Positions 9,405-17,299 of a stretch of DNA of 33,439 nt are shown here, piece after piece. Numbering within the stretch: the stretch's first letter is position 1; each line of letters starts with the position of its first letter. The notes below the pieces were generated by a model, which was not told where the DNA came from, searched no databases, and saw only the letters and a program-made list of their open reading frames with translations. The translations under genes and the position numbers were made by a program. This stretch comes from an uncultured Anaerolineales bacterium. GTDB taxonomy: Bacteria > Chloroflexota > Anaerolineae > Anaerolineales > UBA6663. The stretch spans positions 1 to 33,439 of the forward strand of contig CALFZO010000098.1 in the NCBI GenBank assembly GCA_937952305.1, read 5' to 3'.

Positions 9405-10475
9405 ATGAACAGATCTGCCATCAGCCTGGTGGTGGGCGCCCTCATCGGCGCCGTTATCTTGGCCGGCGTCTTCGCCGGCCTGAGCCTGGTACGGCCGGGC
9501 TGGCTGCGCGCCCTGATCGCGCCGCCGGAGCCGGTGGCGGCCTCGGCCACGCAGCCCAGCGCCGCGCTGCCCACCGAGCCCGGCCAGCCGGGCGTGTTCT
9601 CCACGGCCACGCCTCCGCCGCCGGGCGTGACGCCGCTGCCCACCCACGCCAACGCCGCCTGCGGCGGGCCGGAGCAGATGACGATCGCGCTGCTGGGCGT
9701 GGACGAGCGCGCCGGCGATTACGGCAAACCGACCCGCACCGACGCCCTCAGCCTGATCAACGTACGCTTCACGTCCAAGACCGCGGCCCTGTTCTCGATC
9801 CCGCGGGATCTGTACGTGCCGCTGCCTTACCTCGAGAACGCCGGCATCTATCAGGACCGGATCAATACGGCCTTCCTGTACGGCGAAGTGTACGGCGTGG
9901 AAGGCGGCGGCCCGGCCGAGTTGAAAGCGACCATGGAGCTGAACTTCGGCATTCGCGTCCATCGCTACGTCATGGTCAACTTTGGCGCGTTCGTGGCGCT
10001 GGTGGACGCGCTGGGCGGCATCGATCTGGATGTGCCCAAGGCCATCTACGACCCGCTTTTCCCGACCGAGGACGGCGGCACCGAGATCTTTGAACTGGCC
10101 GCCGGCCCGCAACACCTGGACGGCGCGACGGCGCTGAAGTACGCGCGCACCCGCCACCAGGACGACGACTACCGGCGCATCCAGCGCCAGCAGGACGTGC
10201 TGCTGGCCGTCCGTGACCGCCTGATCCGGCCGGACGTGATCCCGCAGATCCCGGCGTTGATCCAGGCGCTGAGCGGCGCCATCCGCACCGACCTGACGGC
10301 TGACGAAATCGCGGCGCTGGCCTGCATCGGCCCGCAGATCGATCGGAGCGCCATCAGCACCTACGCGATCACGGGCACCGAGGTCATCCCGTGGACCACG
10401 CCCACCGGCGGGCGCGTGAGCATCCCGGACCGGGACGCCATCGCGCCGATGGTGCAGAGCTTCCTGGGCCAGTGA
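9405..10475 (+). CDS. LytR-CpsA-Psr (LCP) family glycopolymer transferase
   Basis: LCP enzymes move lipid-linked glycopolymers such as teichoic acid or capsule onto peptidoglycan outside the membrane. The 356-residue protein has an N-terminal membrane helix (about 5-28), a Pro/Ala-rich linker (38-82) and an LCP domain from about 91: LLGVDERAGDYGKPTRTDAL (97-115, R111 and D113), SIPRDLYVPLP (131-141, R134 and D135), DRINTAF (151-157), NFGAFVALVDALGGIDLDV (192-210) and ALKYARTRHQDDDYRRIQRQ (243-262). The arginines and aspartates for pyrophosphate and metal binding are therefore present. The LytR C-terminal domain is not evident. It is followed at 16 nt by surE, possibly one transcript; a strong terminator lies upstream. 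No other glycopolymer genes are near, so the substrate is unknown. Confidence 0.93.
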   Translation: MNRSAISLVVGALIGAVILAGVFAGLSLVRPGWLRALIAPPEPVAASATQPSAALPTEPGQPGVFSTATPPPPGVTPLPTHANAACGGPEQMTIALLGVDERAGDYGKPTRTDALSLINVRFTSKTAALFSIPRDLYVPLPYLENAGIYQDRINTAFLYGEVYGVEGGGPAELKATMELNFGIRVHRYVMVNFGAFVALVDALGGIDLDVPKAIYDPLFPTEDGGTEIFELAAGPQHLDGATALKYARTRHQDDDYRRIQRQQDVLLAVRDRLIRPDVIPQIPALIQALSGAIRTDLTADEIAALACIGPQIDRSAISTYAITGTEVIPWTTPTGGRVSIPDRDAIAPMVQSFLGQ

Positions 10476-10491
10476 GCGCAACCCGCCCTCT

Positions 10492-11250
10492 ATGCATATC
10501 CTGATCACCAACGACGACGGCATCGCCGCGCCCGGCTTGCTGGCCCTCAAGCAAGCCCTGGCGCCGCTGGGCGCGCTCACGGTGGTGGCGCCGGCGCGCA
10601 ACTACTCGGCCGCCGGCCACCGCAAGACCATGCACAAGCCGCTGCGCCTGGAGCCGGCCGAGTTGTCGGACGGCACGCCGGCCTGGGCCTGTTCGGGCGC
10701 GCCGTCCGACAGCGTGGCGCTGGCCCTGCTGGGCTTCGTCAAAGACAAGATCGACCTGGTGGTCTCGGGCATCAACCCGCACGCCAACATCGGCCAGGAC
10801 CTGACCTACTCCGGCACCGTCACGGCCGCCATGGAGGCCGTGATCGCGGGTGTGCCGGGCGTGGCCGTGTCCGTGGACGAGGCCCACAGCCTGGCGGACT
10901 ACGCCACGGCCGCCCAGGCCGCCGCGCGTGTGGCGCGCACCATCGGCGAACGCGGCCTGCCCGGCGGCCTCCTGCTCAATGTCAACGCCCCGGTCGGCCC
11001 GGCGCAAGGTTGGCGCGTGACGCGCCAGGGCCAGCGCGTCTATCGCGACGCCCTGGTGGTTCGCCACGACCCGCGCGGCAAGCCGTATTACTGGATCGGC
11101 GGCGAGGCGCCCACCGGGGCCGACATCGAAGGCACCGACTTCTGGGCCATCGCCAATCGCTTCATCTCCGTCACCCCTCTGCAACTGGACCTGACCGCGC
11201 ACCAGGCCCTCGGTTTATTGTCCGATTGGTGGTCTGGCCCCTCTGGGTGA
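10492..11250 (+). CDS. surE: 5'/3'-nucleotidase SurE
   Basis: SurE is a metal-dependent phosphatase that removes phosphate from nucleoside 5'- and 3'-monophosphates and short polyphosphates; it is linked to stationary-phase survival. The 252-residue product has typical length and the full metal site: ITNDDG (D8, D9), S39 in ARNYSA and N95 in VSGINPHANIG, plus the family's GTVTAAMEA stretch. The ATG at 10492 follows the LCP stop by 16 nt; the Shine-Dalgarno is weak. E. coli neighbours (pcm, nlpD, rpoS) are absent, so the pairing with an LCP gene is local. Confidence 0.96.
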   Translation: MHILITNDDGIAAPGLLALKQALAPLGALTVVAPARNYSAAGHRKTMHKPLRLEPAELSDGTPAWACSGAPSDSVALALLGFVKDKIDLVVSGINPHANIGQDLTYSGTVTAAMEAVIAGVPGVAVSVDEAHSLADYATAAQAAARVARTIGERGLPGGLLLNVNAPVGPAQGWRVTRQGQRVYRDALVVRHDPRGKPYYWIGGEAPTGADIEGTDFWAIANRFISVTPLQLDLTAHQALGLLSDWWSGPSG

Positions 11251-11279
11251 TTGAACCGGCGCGGCTCGGCCCCTAGAAT
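11251..11279 (+). promoter_or_regulatory. Sigma-70 promoter of the secreted propeller-like gene
   Basis: TTGAAC (11251-11256), a 17-nt spacer and TAGAAT (11274-11279), directly after the surE stop codon. The start site should be near 11286, giving a leader of about 39 nt before ATG 11325. Confidence 0.65.
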
Positions 11280-11324
11280 AGCGCCCGAGGCGCAGGATCG
11301 CGATCCGCCCGCGCCTTCCCAGTC

Positions 11325-13013
11325 ATGCGAAAAATCGTCCGTGGGCTGAGCCTGGCCGTGTGGCCGGGTCTGGCCCTGCTTTTGGCCCTGGCGCAGACGC
11401 CGGGGGTGGCCGAAGTGACGGCTGCTCCGGCGTATTTTGGCTTGGGCGTCGGCCTCACCGACACCATCCCGCATCAGCTGGTGCGCGCGGACGATGACCA
11501 TCTGTACGCGGTGGCGGCCCAGGGCCAGTATTCCAACAAGCTTAAGGTCTTCTGGACGACGGCCGCCGGGCTGCCGGACAGCGGCGCGGACTTTCAGGTG
11601 ACCGAGACTACAGCTGCGGCCGAGATCGTTTCGGTGGACGCGGCCTATGCCGGCGGCGCGCTCATCCACGCCCTGGTCTTCAACCGGGCGGGCGCGCTCA
11701 TTGACTATCCCTTCGACACGGTCAGCCGCACCTTCCTGCCCAGCCTGACGCTGGCCACCGGCCTGCCGACCTTCAGCGGCGACTACATCGGCACCAGCGG
11801 GATCTCGGCCATGTTCGACGCGGCCGGCGTCCTGCACGTGGCGCACTGGTCCAGCGGCGAGCACATCACCTACCGACGCTACACGTACATGGCCGCCACC
11901 AACACGCTCAGCCTGGTGGAAGGCCCCGCCCAGGTGGACACCGGCGGCGCCGCCAACCATCCGGCCCTGGCCGTCTCACCGCTGGACAACTCCGTCACCG
12001 TGGCCTGGGTCTCCGAGAGCGCGGCCCCGCCCGCGCGCATCCTGGCGCGCCAGCGGACTGCCGCGAACACCTGGGGCAGCGTGCAGACGGCGGGCACTGG
12101 CCCGGTCTGGACCAGCCGCAACGCCGGCGTCAACATCGATCAGGGGCCAAGCCTGCTCATCGACGAGGCCGGCCGGCGCCACCTGACCTACATCGAACAT
12201 TGGGACGGCACCGGCTCGTACGGCCGCATCCACTACGCCACGGACAGCAGCGGCGCCTGGGTGGACCAGGCCCAGCCGGACTTCAGCCATGCGCCGGCCC
12301 TGGCCCGCAATAGCGCCGGCGACCTTTACCTGATCGGCCACGGGCACCCCAACAACGCCGGTGTGTGCAACCGCATGGAAGACGTGTGCACGTGGCAGCA
12401 GAACCCGGACGGCAGCTGGGCTGACCCGGAGCTGTTCGCCGTGGCGCCGGCTGGCAACTCGTTCGACTCCAGCGTCTCAGTCAAATGGTCGGCCCACTCC
12501 ACCAACCGCCCAGAGACGATTGAGTTCCTGTTCTTTCTGCTGAATGGCGGCTACACCAGCACCACGCTCTACTACGGCCGGCTGGCGTCGGTGGCCCCGC
12601 CGACGAGCACGCCCACGCCATCGCCGACCGCCACCTGCCCGTATCCGCCAGCCGATCCGCGCTTCCTGCTCGAGTGCGGCGGCGCCACGCCGACGGCCAC
12701 GGCCACACCAACCGCGACCGCGACCTTCACGCCCACCCTGACCGCAACAGCCACGGCGACCGCGACTTCGACACCGACAGCGACCGCCACGGCGACGCCG
12801 ACCGCGACCCACACGGCCACGGCCACCGCGACCACGACCACGTCGCCGACCGCGACCGCTACGCCGACTGTCACCGCCAGCGCCAATCCGACACCGTCCC
12901 AGACGGTGACGCCGACCCGCACCGCCACCGCCCCACCCACGGGGACCGCCACCAGCGGCGGCATCCCGGTCACCGGACCGTTCTGGCTTTTCCTGCCCGC
13001 CATCCGGCGATAG
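11325..13013 (+). CDS. Secreted protein of unknown function with beta-propeller-like body and Thr-X tail
   Basis: The 562-residue protein starts with a signal peptide (basic MRKIVRG, hydrophobic core about 8-24). The body (about 35-440) has repeating strand patterns resembling BNR/sialidase-type propellers, for example LALSPLDNSVTVAWVSES-type and HLTYIEHWDGTGSYGRIHYA segments, but no catalytic site was recognised. From 455 to 543 it becomes an alternating Thr-X tract (Thr with Ala, Pro or Ser). It ends with IPVTG (547-551), a short hydrophobic patch and two arginines (FLPAIRR). This resembles a wall-sorting signal, though the hydrophobic part is much shorter than in LPXTG proteins. Heavy O-glycosylation of the Thr tract is a reasonable guess. 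It has its own promoter; the next gene encodes another secreted protein with a similar tail. The function is not known. Confidence 0.8.
   Translation: MRKIVRGLSLAVWPGLALLLALAQTPGVAEVTAAPAYFGLGVGLTDTIPHQLVRADDDHLYAVAAQGQYSNKLKVFWTTAAGLPDSGADFQVTETTAAAEIVSVDAAYAGGALIHALVFNRAGALIDYPFDTVSRTFLPSLTLATGLPTFSGDYIGTSGISAMFDAAGVLHVAHWSSGEHITYRRYTYMAATNTLSLVEGPAQVDTGGAANHPALAVSPLDNSVTVAWVSESAAPPARILARQRTAANTWGSVQTAGTGPVWTSRNAGVNIDQGPSLLIDEAGRRHLTYIEHWDGTGSYGRIHYATDSSGAWVDQAQPDFSHAPALARNSAGDLYLIGHGHPNNAGVCNRMEDVCTWQQNPDGSWADPELFAVAPAGNSFDSSVSVKWSAHSTNRPETIEFLFFLLNGGYTSTTLYYGRLASVAPPTSTPTPSPTATCPYPPADPRFLLECGGATPTATATPTATATFTPTLTATATATATSTPTATATATPTATHTATATATTTTSPTATATPTVTASANPTPSQTVTPTRTATAPPTGTATSGGIPVTGPFWLFLPAIRR
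12684..12953 (+). repeat. Low-complexity Thr-X coding repeat
   Basis: About 270 bp of degenerate ACN-GCN units encode alternating Thr and Ala/Pro/Ser/Val. Threonine occupies nearly every second position, while codons vary widely (ACC, ACG, ACA), so the pattern is kept at protein level and is not a recent DNA expansion. The opposite strand shows long chance reading frames because of this composition. Confidence 0.85.
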
Positions 13014-13139
13014 CGCGCTGACGGCGCGCCAGCGTCCCGGACCAATGGGGCATAGGACGCGGCCCGCCCGGCGCTATCATCGACGCTCACTCTCAGCCGG
13101 CCCGCTGACGGCCGGCGCCACCCAGTCTGGAGGACGCTC

Positions 13140-15326
13140 ATGCGCCGTCTCCGCACGCTGACCGTCTTGCTCGGAATCCTCCTGGGCGCCCTGCTGCTGG
13201 GCGGGCCGATCCGGTCCGCGCCGGCGGCGGCGCCGATGACCCTGCCGTCTGGGTTCGTGGACGAGCTGGTGGTGGGCGGGCTGCTGGCGCCGCGCGCCTT
13301 CACGTTCGCGCCGGACGGACGCCTCTTTATCCTGGAGCGCGGCAGCGCGGCCAGCGACGACCAGAACCTGGCCAGCGTGCGCGTCTTCAAAGACGGCCAG
13401 CTCCTGGCGACGCGGGCGCTGTCCTTGACCACGTGCGGCGACAGCGAGCGCGGCCTGCTCGGCCTCGCCCTGGACCCCGACTTCGCCAACAACGGCTACC
13501 TCTACCTCTACTACACCCGGCCGGCCCTCAGCGGCAGCGCCTGCGGCTACAACTATCATCCCGACCCCACCGGCACCGTCGGCCCGCGCAACCGCGTCTC
13601 GCGCTTCACGCTGACCGGCGACGTCATCGACCCGGCCAGCGAGCGCGTGCTGATCGACGGCATCATCACCAACGTCGGCTACCACAACGCCGGCGACCTG
13701 CACTTCGGCCAGGACGGCTATCTCTACGTCAGCACCGGCGACGGCGGCGTCTCCAGCCTGGCCGCGACCAACGACAACCTTAACGGCAAGATTCTGCGCC
13801 TGCTGCCGACACCCGGCCCGGCCGGCGGCTACACCACGGCCGGCAACCCGTTCGACGGCGCGGTCGGCGCGCGCTTCTGCGGCACCGCCGCGCAGACCTA
13901 CGGGAACGGCCCGTGCCGCGAAGTGTACGCGTACGGCCTGCGCAACCCGTTCCGCTTCTCGGTGAAGCCGGGCACCAGCACGCTGTACGTCGGCGACGTG
14001 GGCGGCGGGGCGTGGGAGGAGATCGACGAGATCGCCAGCGGCGGCGGCAACTACGGCTGGCCGACGCGCGAGGGCTTCTGCCCCAGCGGCGTGCTCAACA
14101 ACTGCTCGGCCACGCCGCCCGGCCTGACCGACCCGATCTACGCCTACCCGCACGCCGTGCTGTACGCCAACGAGGACTCGGCCGTGATCGGCGGCGCGTT
14201 CTACACCGGCACCATCACGGGCACCACCTATCCCGCCGAATACCTCAACAACTACTTCTTCGCCGACGTGGTGCGCGGCTTCGTGCGCCGGCTGGCCTAC
14301 AACGGCGCCAGCAGCACCTGGGTCGCCGTGGACCCGGACTTCGGCACCGAGGGCTGGGGCATCATCGGCCTGCAGCCCGGCCTGGACGGCAATCTGCATT
14401 ACCTGAGCTTCGTCACCGACCAGGGCCGCGTCAACGAGCTGCGCCGCATCCGCTACGCGCCCGGCGGCAACCAGACGCCGTACGCCCAGGCCGGCGTTGA
14501 CCCCACTGGCGGCCCGCTGGACACGGTCTACACTTTTTCCGCCGCCGGCTCCGGCGACCCGGATGGCACCCTGCCTCTGACGTACGCCTGGGACTTCGGC
14601 GACGGCCTCACCACCACAACCACGGCACTGACGACCACGCACACGTACAGCCTGGCCGGCACCACGGTGGTCACGCTGACGGTGGCCGACAACGGCGCCC
14701 CGCCGCTGACGTCCACGCCCATCACGCTGACCGTCTTCCCCGGCAACGACCCGCCCACGGCCACGCTCCAGCTGGCCAACCTGACTGCGCCCGGCCGCGA
14801 CCATTACTATGTCAGGGACGCGTGGCAATTTGCGGCGGCGGACGCCAGCCCGGATGCCGCCAGCTTCGCCTGGAGCGTCGTCTTCCATCACGACAACCAC
14901 ACGCACCCGTTCCTGCCCAGCCCGCCGGCCGGCGTCTACACCTTCACCACCACGTTCAACGAATCCGACCCGGACGTGTGGTACCGCGTTCATCTGCGCG
15001 TGACCGACCCCGAGGGCCAGACGGCCGAATTCCATCAGGACGTGCTGCCGCAGCACGCCGACCTGACCTTCCAGCCGGACCCGGCTGGCGCGCAGTTCGT
15101 GGTGGACGGCCTGCCGTACACAGCCCCGGTCACCGTCACGCGGGTGGTGGGTGTGGAGGTGCCGGTCAGCGCGCCCTCGCCGCAGACGCTGGGCGGCTGG
15201 CAGTATGCGTTCCGCGGCTGGTCCGACGGCGGTTCGGCCGGCCACACCATCACCACGCCGGCCGGCGGCGGCAGCTACACGGCCCTGTTCTGGACCAACG
15301 TCTTCCTGCCCCTGGCGCGGCGCTGA
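13140..15326 (+). CDS. Secreted glucose/sorbosone dehydrogenase-like protein with PKD domain
   Basis: The 728-residue protein has a signal peptide (1-31) and a six-bladed propeller of the PQQ-dependent soluble glucose dehydrogenase / sorbosone dehydrogenase family (about 37-440). Landmarks are DSERGLLGLALDPDF (101-115), YHNAGDLHFGQDGYLYVSTG (181-200; H182 matches the catalytic His of soluble GDH), YAYGLRNPFRFS (263-274) and GGGNYGWPTREG (301-312). A PKD domain follows (about 445-532, YAWDFGDG at 482-489), then two beta-rich modules (about 540-640 and 640-715). It ends in VFLPLARR. Substrate and use of PQQ are inferred from family; many members oxidise unknown sugars. GGAGG lies 6 nt before the ATG. 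A GC hairpin without U-run follows at 15357-15382. Confidence 0.9.
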   Translation: MRRLRTLTVLLGILLGALLLGGPIRSAPAAAPMTLPSGFVDELVVGGLLAPRAFTFAPDGRLFILERGSAASDDQNLASVRVFKDGQLLATRALSLTTCGDSERGLLGLALDPDFANNGYLYLYYTRPALSGSACGYNYHPDPTGTVGPRNRVSRFTLTGDVIDPASERVLIDGIITNVGYHNAGDLHFGQDGYLYVSTGDGGVSSLAATNDNLNGKILRLLPTPGPAGGYTTAGNPFDGAVGARFCGTAAQTYGNGPCREVYAYGLRNPFRFSVKPGTSTLYVGDVGGGAWEEIDEIASGGGNYGWPTREGFCPSGVLNNCSATPPGLTDPIYAYPHAVLYANEDSAVIGGAFYTGTITGTTYPAEYLNNYFFADVVRGFVRRLAYNGASSTWVAVDPDFGTEGWGIIGLQPGLDGNLHYLSFVTDQGRVNELRRIRYAPGGNQTPYAQAGVDPTGGPLDTVYTFSAAGSGDPDGTLPLTYAWDFGDGLTTTTTALTTTHTYSLAGTTVVTLTVADNGAPPLTSTPITLTVFPGNDPPTATLQLANLTAPGRDHYYVRDAWQFAAADASPDAASFAWSVVFHHDNHTHPFLPSPPAGVYTFTTTFNESDPDVWYRVHLRVTDPEGQTAEFHQDVLPQHADLTFQPDPAGAQFVVDGLPYTAPVTVTRVVGVEVPVSAPSPQTLGGWQYAFRGWSDGGSAGHTITTPAGGGSYTALFWTNVFLPLARR

Positions 15327-15412
15327 GGTCGCGGCGCCGCGGCTTGGCCTCCGGCCCGTCCGCTCGGCTTGCGAGGCGGACGGCGCCCGGTATGCGGCAG
15401 CCTCATTGACGT

Positions 15413-15418
15413 TATAAT
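15413..15418 (+). promoter_or_regulatory. -10 element of the DUF1786 gene
   Basis: A perfect TATAAT lies 16 nt before the ATG at 15435, so the leader would be about 10 nt. The nearby TTGACG is only one base away from it and cannot serve as -35. Confidence 0.5.
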
Positions 15419-15434
15419 TCCGTCTGAGACTGCC

Positions 15435-16586
15435 ATGCGCATCCTGACCGTTGACGTCGGAACAGGCACCCAGGATATCTTCCTGTACGACTCGGCCCTG
15501 GACCTGGAGAACGGCTACAAGCTCGTCGTGCCGTCGCCCACCCTGATGGTCCATCGCCGGCTGAAGGCCGCCACCGAACGGCGCGCGCCGGTGCTGCTGA
15601 CCGGCACGCTGATGGGCGGAGGGCCGAGCCAGTGGGCGGCGCGCGACCACGTCCGGGCCGGCCACGCCGTGTACGCGACGCCGGCGGCGGCCCGCACCTT
15701 CAACGACGATCTGGATTACGTGCAGCGCGAGCTGGGCGTGCGGGTGGTGAGCGAGGACGAGGCGCGCACGCTGGACGGCGACGTCGAGCGGCTGGAGCTG
15801 AAGGACTTCGATTGGGCGCTGATCGCCCAGGCCTTCGCCGCGTTCGGCCTGCCGCTGGAAATCGACGCCCTGGCGGTGGCCGTCTTCGACCACGGCGACG
15901 CGCCGCCCGGCTATTCGGACCGGCAGTTCCGTTTCGATTACCTGGACGCGCTGGTGCGCGGCGCGGCCGGCCAGCCCCGGCCGCTGACGGCCTTCGCCCA
16001 CCGCGCCGAAGCGGTACCGGCCAGCATGACGCGCTTGGCCGCCGTGGCCGCCTCGGCCCGCGCGCAGGGCGTGACCGTGCCGCTGGCGGTGATGGACACG
16101 GCGCCGGCGGCCGTGCTTGGCGCCACGCTGGACCCGGTGGTGGCCGAGCGCGTGGCGAGCGGCGCCCTGGTGGCCAACATCGGCAACTTCCACTGCCTGG
16201 CCTTCCGGCTGCAGGGCGGCCGCCTGGCCGGCTTGTTCGAGCACCACACCGGCGAGGTGACCTGCGCCAAGCTGGACAATCTGCTGGCCGCGCTGGCGGA
16301 CTCCACCTTGCAGCACCGCGACGTGTTTGACGACCAGGGGCACGGCGCGCTGGTGTACACGCCCGAGCCGCTGCCGCCGCCGTACTTCCTGGCTGTCACC
16401 GGGCCGCGACGCAGTCTGCTGCGCGCCTCGCGGCACCGGCCGTACCTGGCCACGCCCTTTGGCGACATGATGATCGCGGGCTGTTTTGGACTGCTGACGG
16501 CCCTGGCCGAGGTCTACCCGGAACTAGCCGAACCGATTCGGCGCTCGCTGGCGGCCGCCGGCGGCGCCGCGCCCTGGGAGGCCTGA
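15435..16586 (+). CDS. DUF1786 family protein
   Basis: The 383-residue protein matches the DUF1786 family, sometimes labelled a putative pyruvate formate-lyase-activating enzyme without experimental support. The N-terminus MRILTVDVGTGTQDIFLYD has the Asp-Gly-Thr-Gly pattern of a phosphate-1 loop from ASKHA-type ATPases (sugar kinase/actin fold). A second glycine-rich segment (VASGALVANIGNFHCLAF, about 238-255) may be the phosphate-2 loop. It lacks a radical-SAM CxxxCxxC motif, so the PFL-activase label is unlikely to be right. The frame is open upstream to 15369, but ATG 15435 gives the family N-terminus and follows the TATAAT. The V4R-like gene starts 36 nt downstream and may be in the same transcript. 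Confidence 0.83.
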   Translation: MRILTVDVGTGTQDIFLYDSALDLENGYKLVVPSPTLMVHRRLKAATERRAPVLLTGTLMGGGPSQWAARDHVRAGHAVYATPAAARTFNDDLDYVQRELGVRVVSEDEARTLDGDVERLELKDFDWALIAQAFAAFGLPLEIDALAVAVFDHGDAPPGYSDRQFRFDYLDALVRGAAGQPRPLTAFAHRAEAVPASMTRLAAVAASARAQGVTVPLAVMDTAPAAVLGATLDPVVAERVASGALVANIGNFHCLAFRLQGGRLAGLFEHHTGEVTCAKLDNLLAALADSTLQHRDVFDDQGHGALVYTPEPLPPPYFLAVTGPRRSLLRASRHRPYLATPFGDMMIAGCFGLLTALAEVYPELAEPIRRSLAAAGGAAPWEA

Positions 16587-16622
16587 GCGCCCGCGCCAGC
16601 CGCCCCTCTTCAAGGAGACCTT

Positions 16623-17264
16623 ATGAGCACAGTCGAGCGTCCCCGCAGCGGCTTCTTCTACCCCAACAAGATGGGCCGCATCTACCTGACCGCGCTGGAA
16701 GAGGTGATGGGCAAGAATGGCCTGAACGCCATCCTGCACCTGGCCAAGCTCGACCATTTCATCGACAACTACCCGCCGGACAACCTCAGCAAGGAGTTCG
16801 ACTTCGAGGACATCGCCGCGCTGCACCGGGCGGTGGAGGAGATGTACGGCCCGCGCGGCGGCCGCGGCCTGATGCAGCGCGCCGGCCGGGCGCTGTTCGC
16901 CAACGGCCTGCGCAACTTCGGCGCCCTGGCCGGCGCCGGCGACCTGGCCTTTAAGGTCCTGCCGCTGGCCACCAAGGTCAAGATTGCGGTCCCGGCCATC
17001 GCCAAGGTCTTCAACGCGACCACGGACCAGGTCAGCAACACCCAGGAACAGCCGGACCACTTCATCTACACCCTGGAGCGCTGCTCGATGTGCTGGGGCC
17101 GCCAGTCTGACAAGCCGGTCTGCCACACGGCGGTGGGCATCATCCAGGAAGCCATGAAGTGGATGAGCGGCGGGCGCGAGTTTCGGATTGAGATGCTGGA
17201 ATGCAAGGCCAGCGGCGCGGAGATAGGGCGGCTGAAGATCTACAAGGAGCCGCTGGCCGAATAA
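16623..17264 (+). CDS. V4R (4-vinyl reductase) domain-like protein
   Basis: The 213-residue protein looks like the V4R superfamily, small-molecule-binding domains first named from bacteriochlorophyll 4-vinyl reductase. It has the N-terminal pattern (FYPNKMGRIYLTALEEVMG, 12-30) and the C-terminal Cys-containing hairpin: C154-x2-C157, C167, then EAMKWMSGG (176-184) and ECKASG (193-198; C194). The final Cys often seen after this motif is replaced (AEIGRLKI). Four cysteines could hold a metal or cluster. There is no second domain and no pigment gene nearby, so a photosynthetic role is not supported; sensing or binding of an unknown ligand is possible. AAGGAG sits 6 nt before the ATG. A 7-bp hairpin lies at the stop codon (17264-17281). 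Confidence 0.68.
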   Translation: MSTVERPRSGFFYPNKMGRIYLTALEEVMGKNGLNAILHLAKLDHFIDNYPPDNLSKEFDFEDIAALHRAVEEMYGPRGGRGLMQRAGRALFANGLRNFGALAGAGDLAFKVLPLATKVKIAVPAIAKVFNATTDQVSNTQEQPDHFIYTLERCSMCWGRQSDKPVCHTAVGIIQEAMKWMSGGREFRIEMLECKASGAEIGRLKIYKEPLAE

Positions 17265-17299
17265 GCCGGCGCCCGCCGGCTCATCCAGGGAAGGTGCCT

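Noticed and set aside
9165..10601. 478-residue minus-strand frame
   Set aside because: Antisense to the LCP gene; biased composition and no domain. The same applies to minus frames at 26709-28514 and 29999-31789.
12684..12953. CRISPR or tandem-repeat array
   Set aside because: Units are degenerate at DNA level, in frame and codon-periodic; there are no spacers. No CRISPR-like array is seen elsewhere in the window.
15406..15418. TTGACG plus TATAAT as a complete promoter
   Set aside because: The hexamers are separated by one base, so only the TATAAT can be functional.
13077..16436. 1119-residue open frame on the minus strand
   Set aside because: It lies antisense to the dehydrogenase and DUF1786 genes, which have recognisable motifs. 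The translation is low-complexity Arg/Gly/Ala/Val, typical of a shadow frame in GC-rich DNA.
15435..16586. Pyruvate formate-lyase-activating enzyme
   Set aside because: The label is common for DUF1786, but there is no radical-SAM cysteine motif; the N-terminus looks like a phosphate-binding loop instead.
16623..17264. Bacteriochlorophyll 4-vinyl reductase
   Set aside because: Only domain-level similarity; no pigment biosynthesis genes are nearby and a usual Cys is missing.
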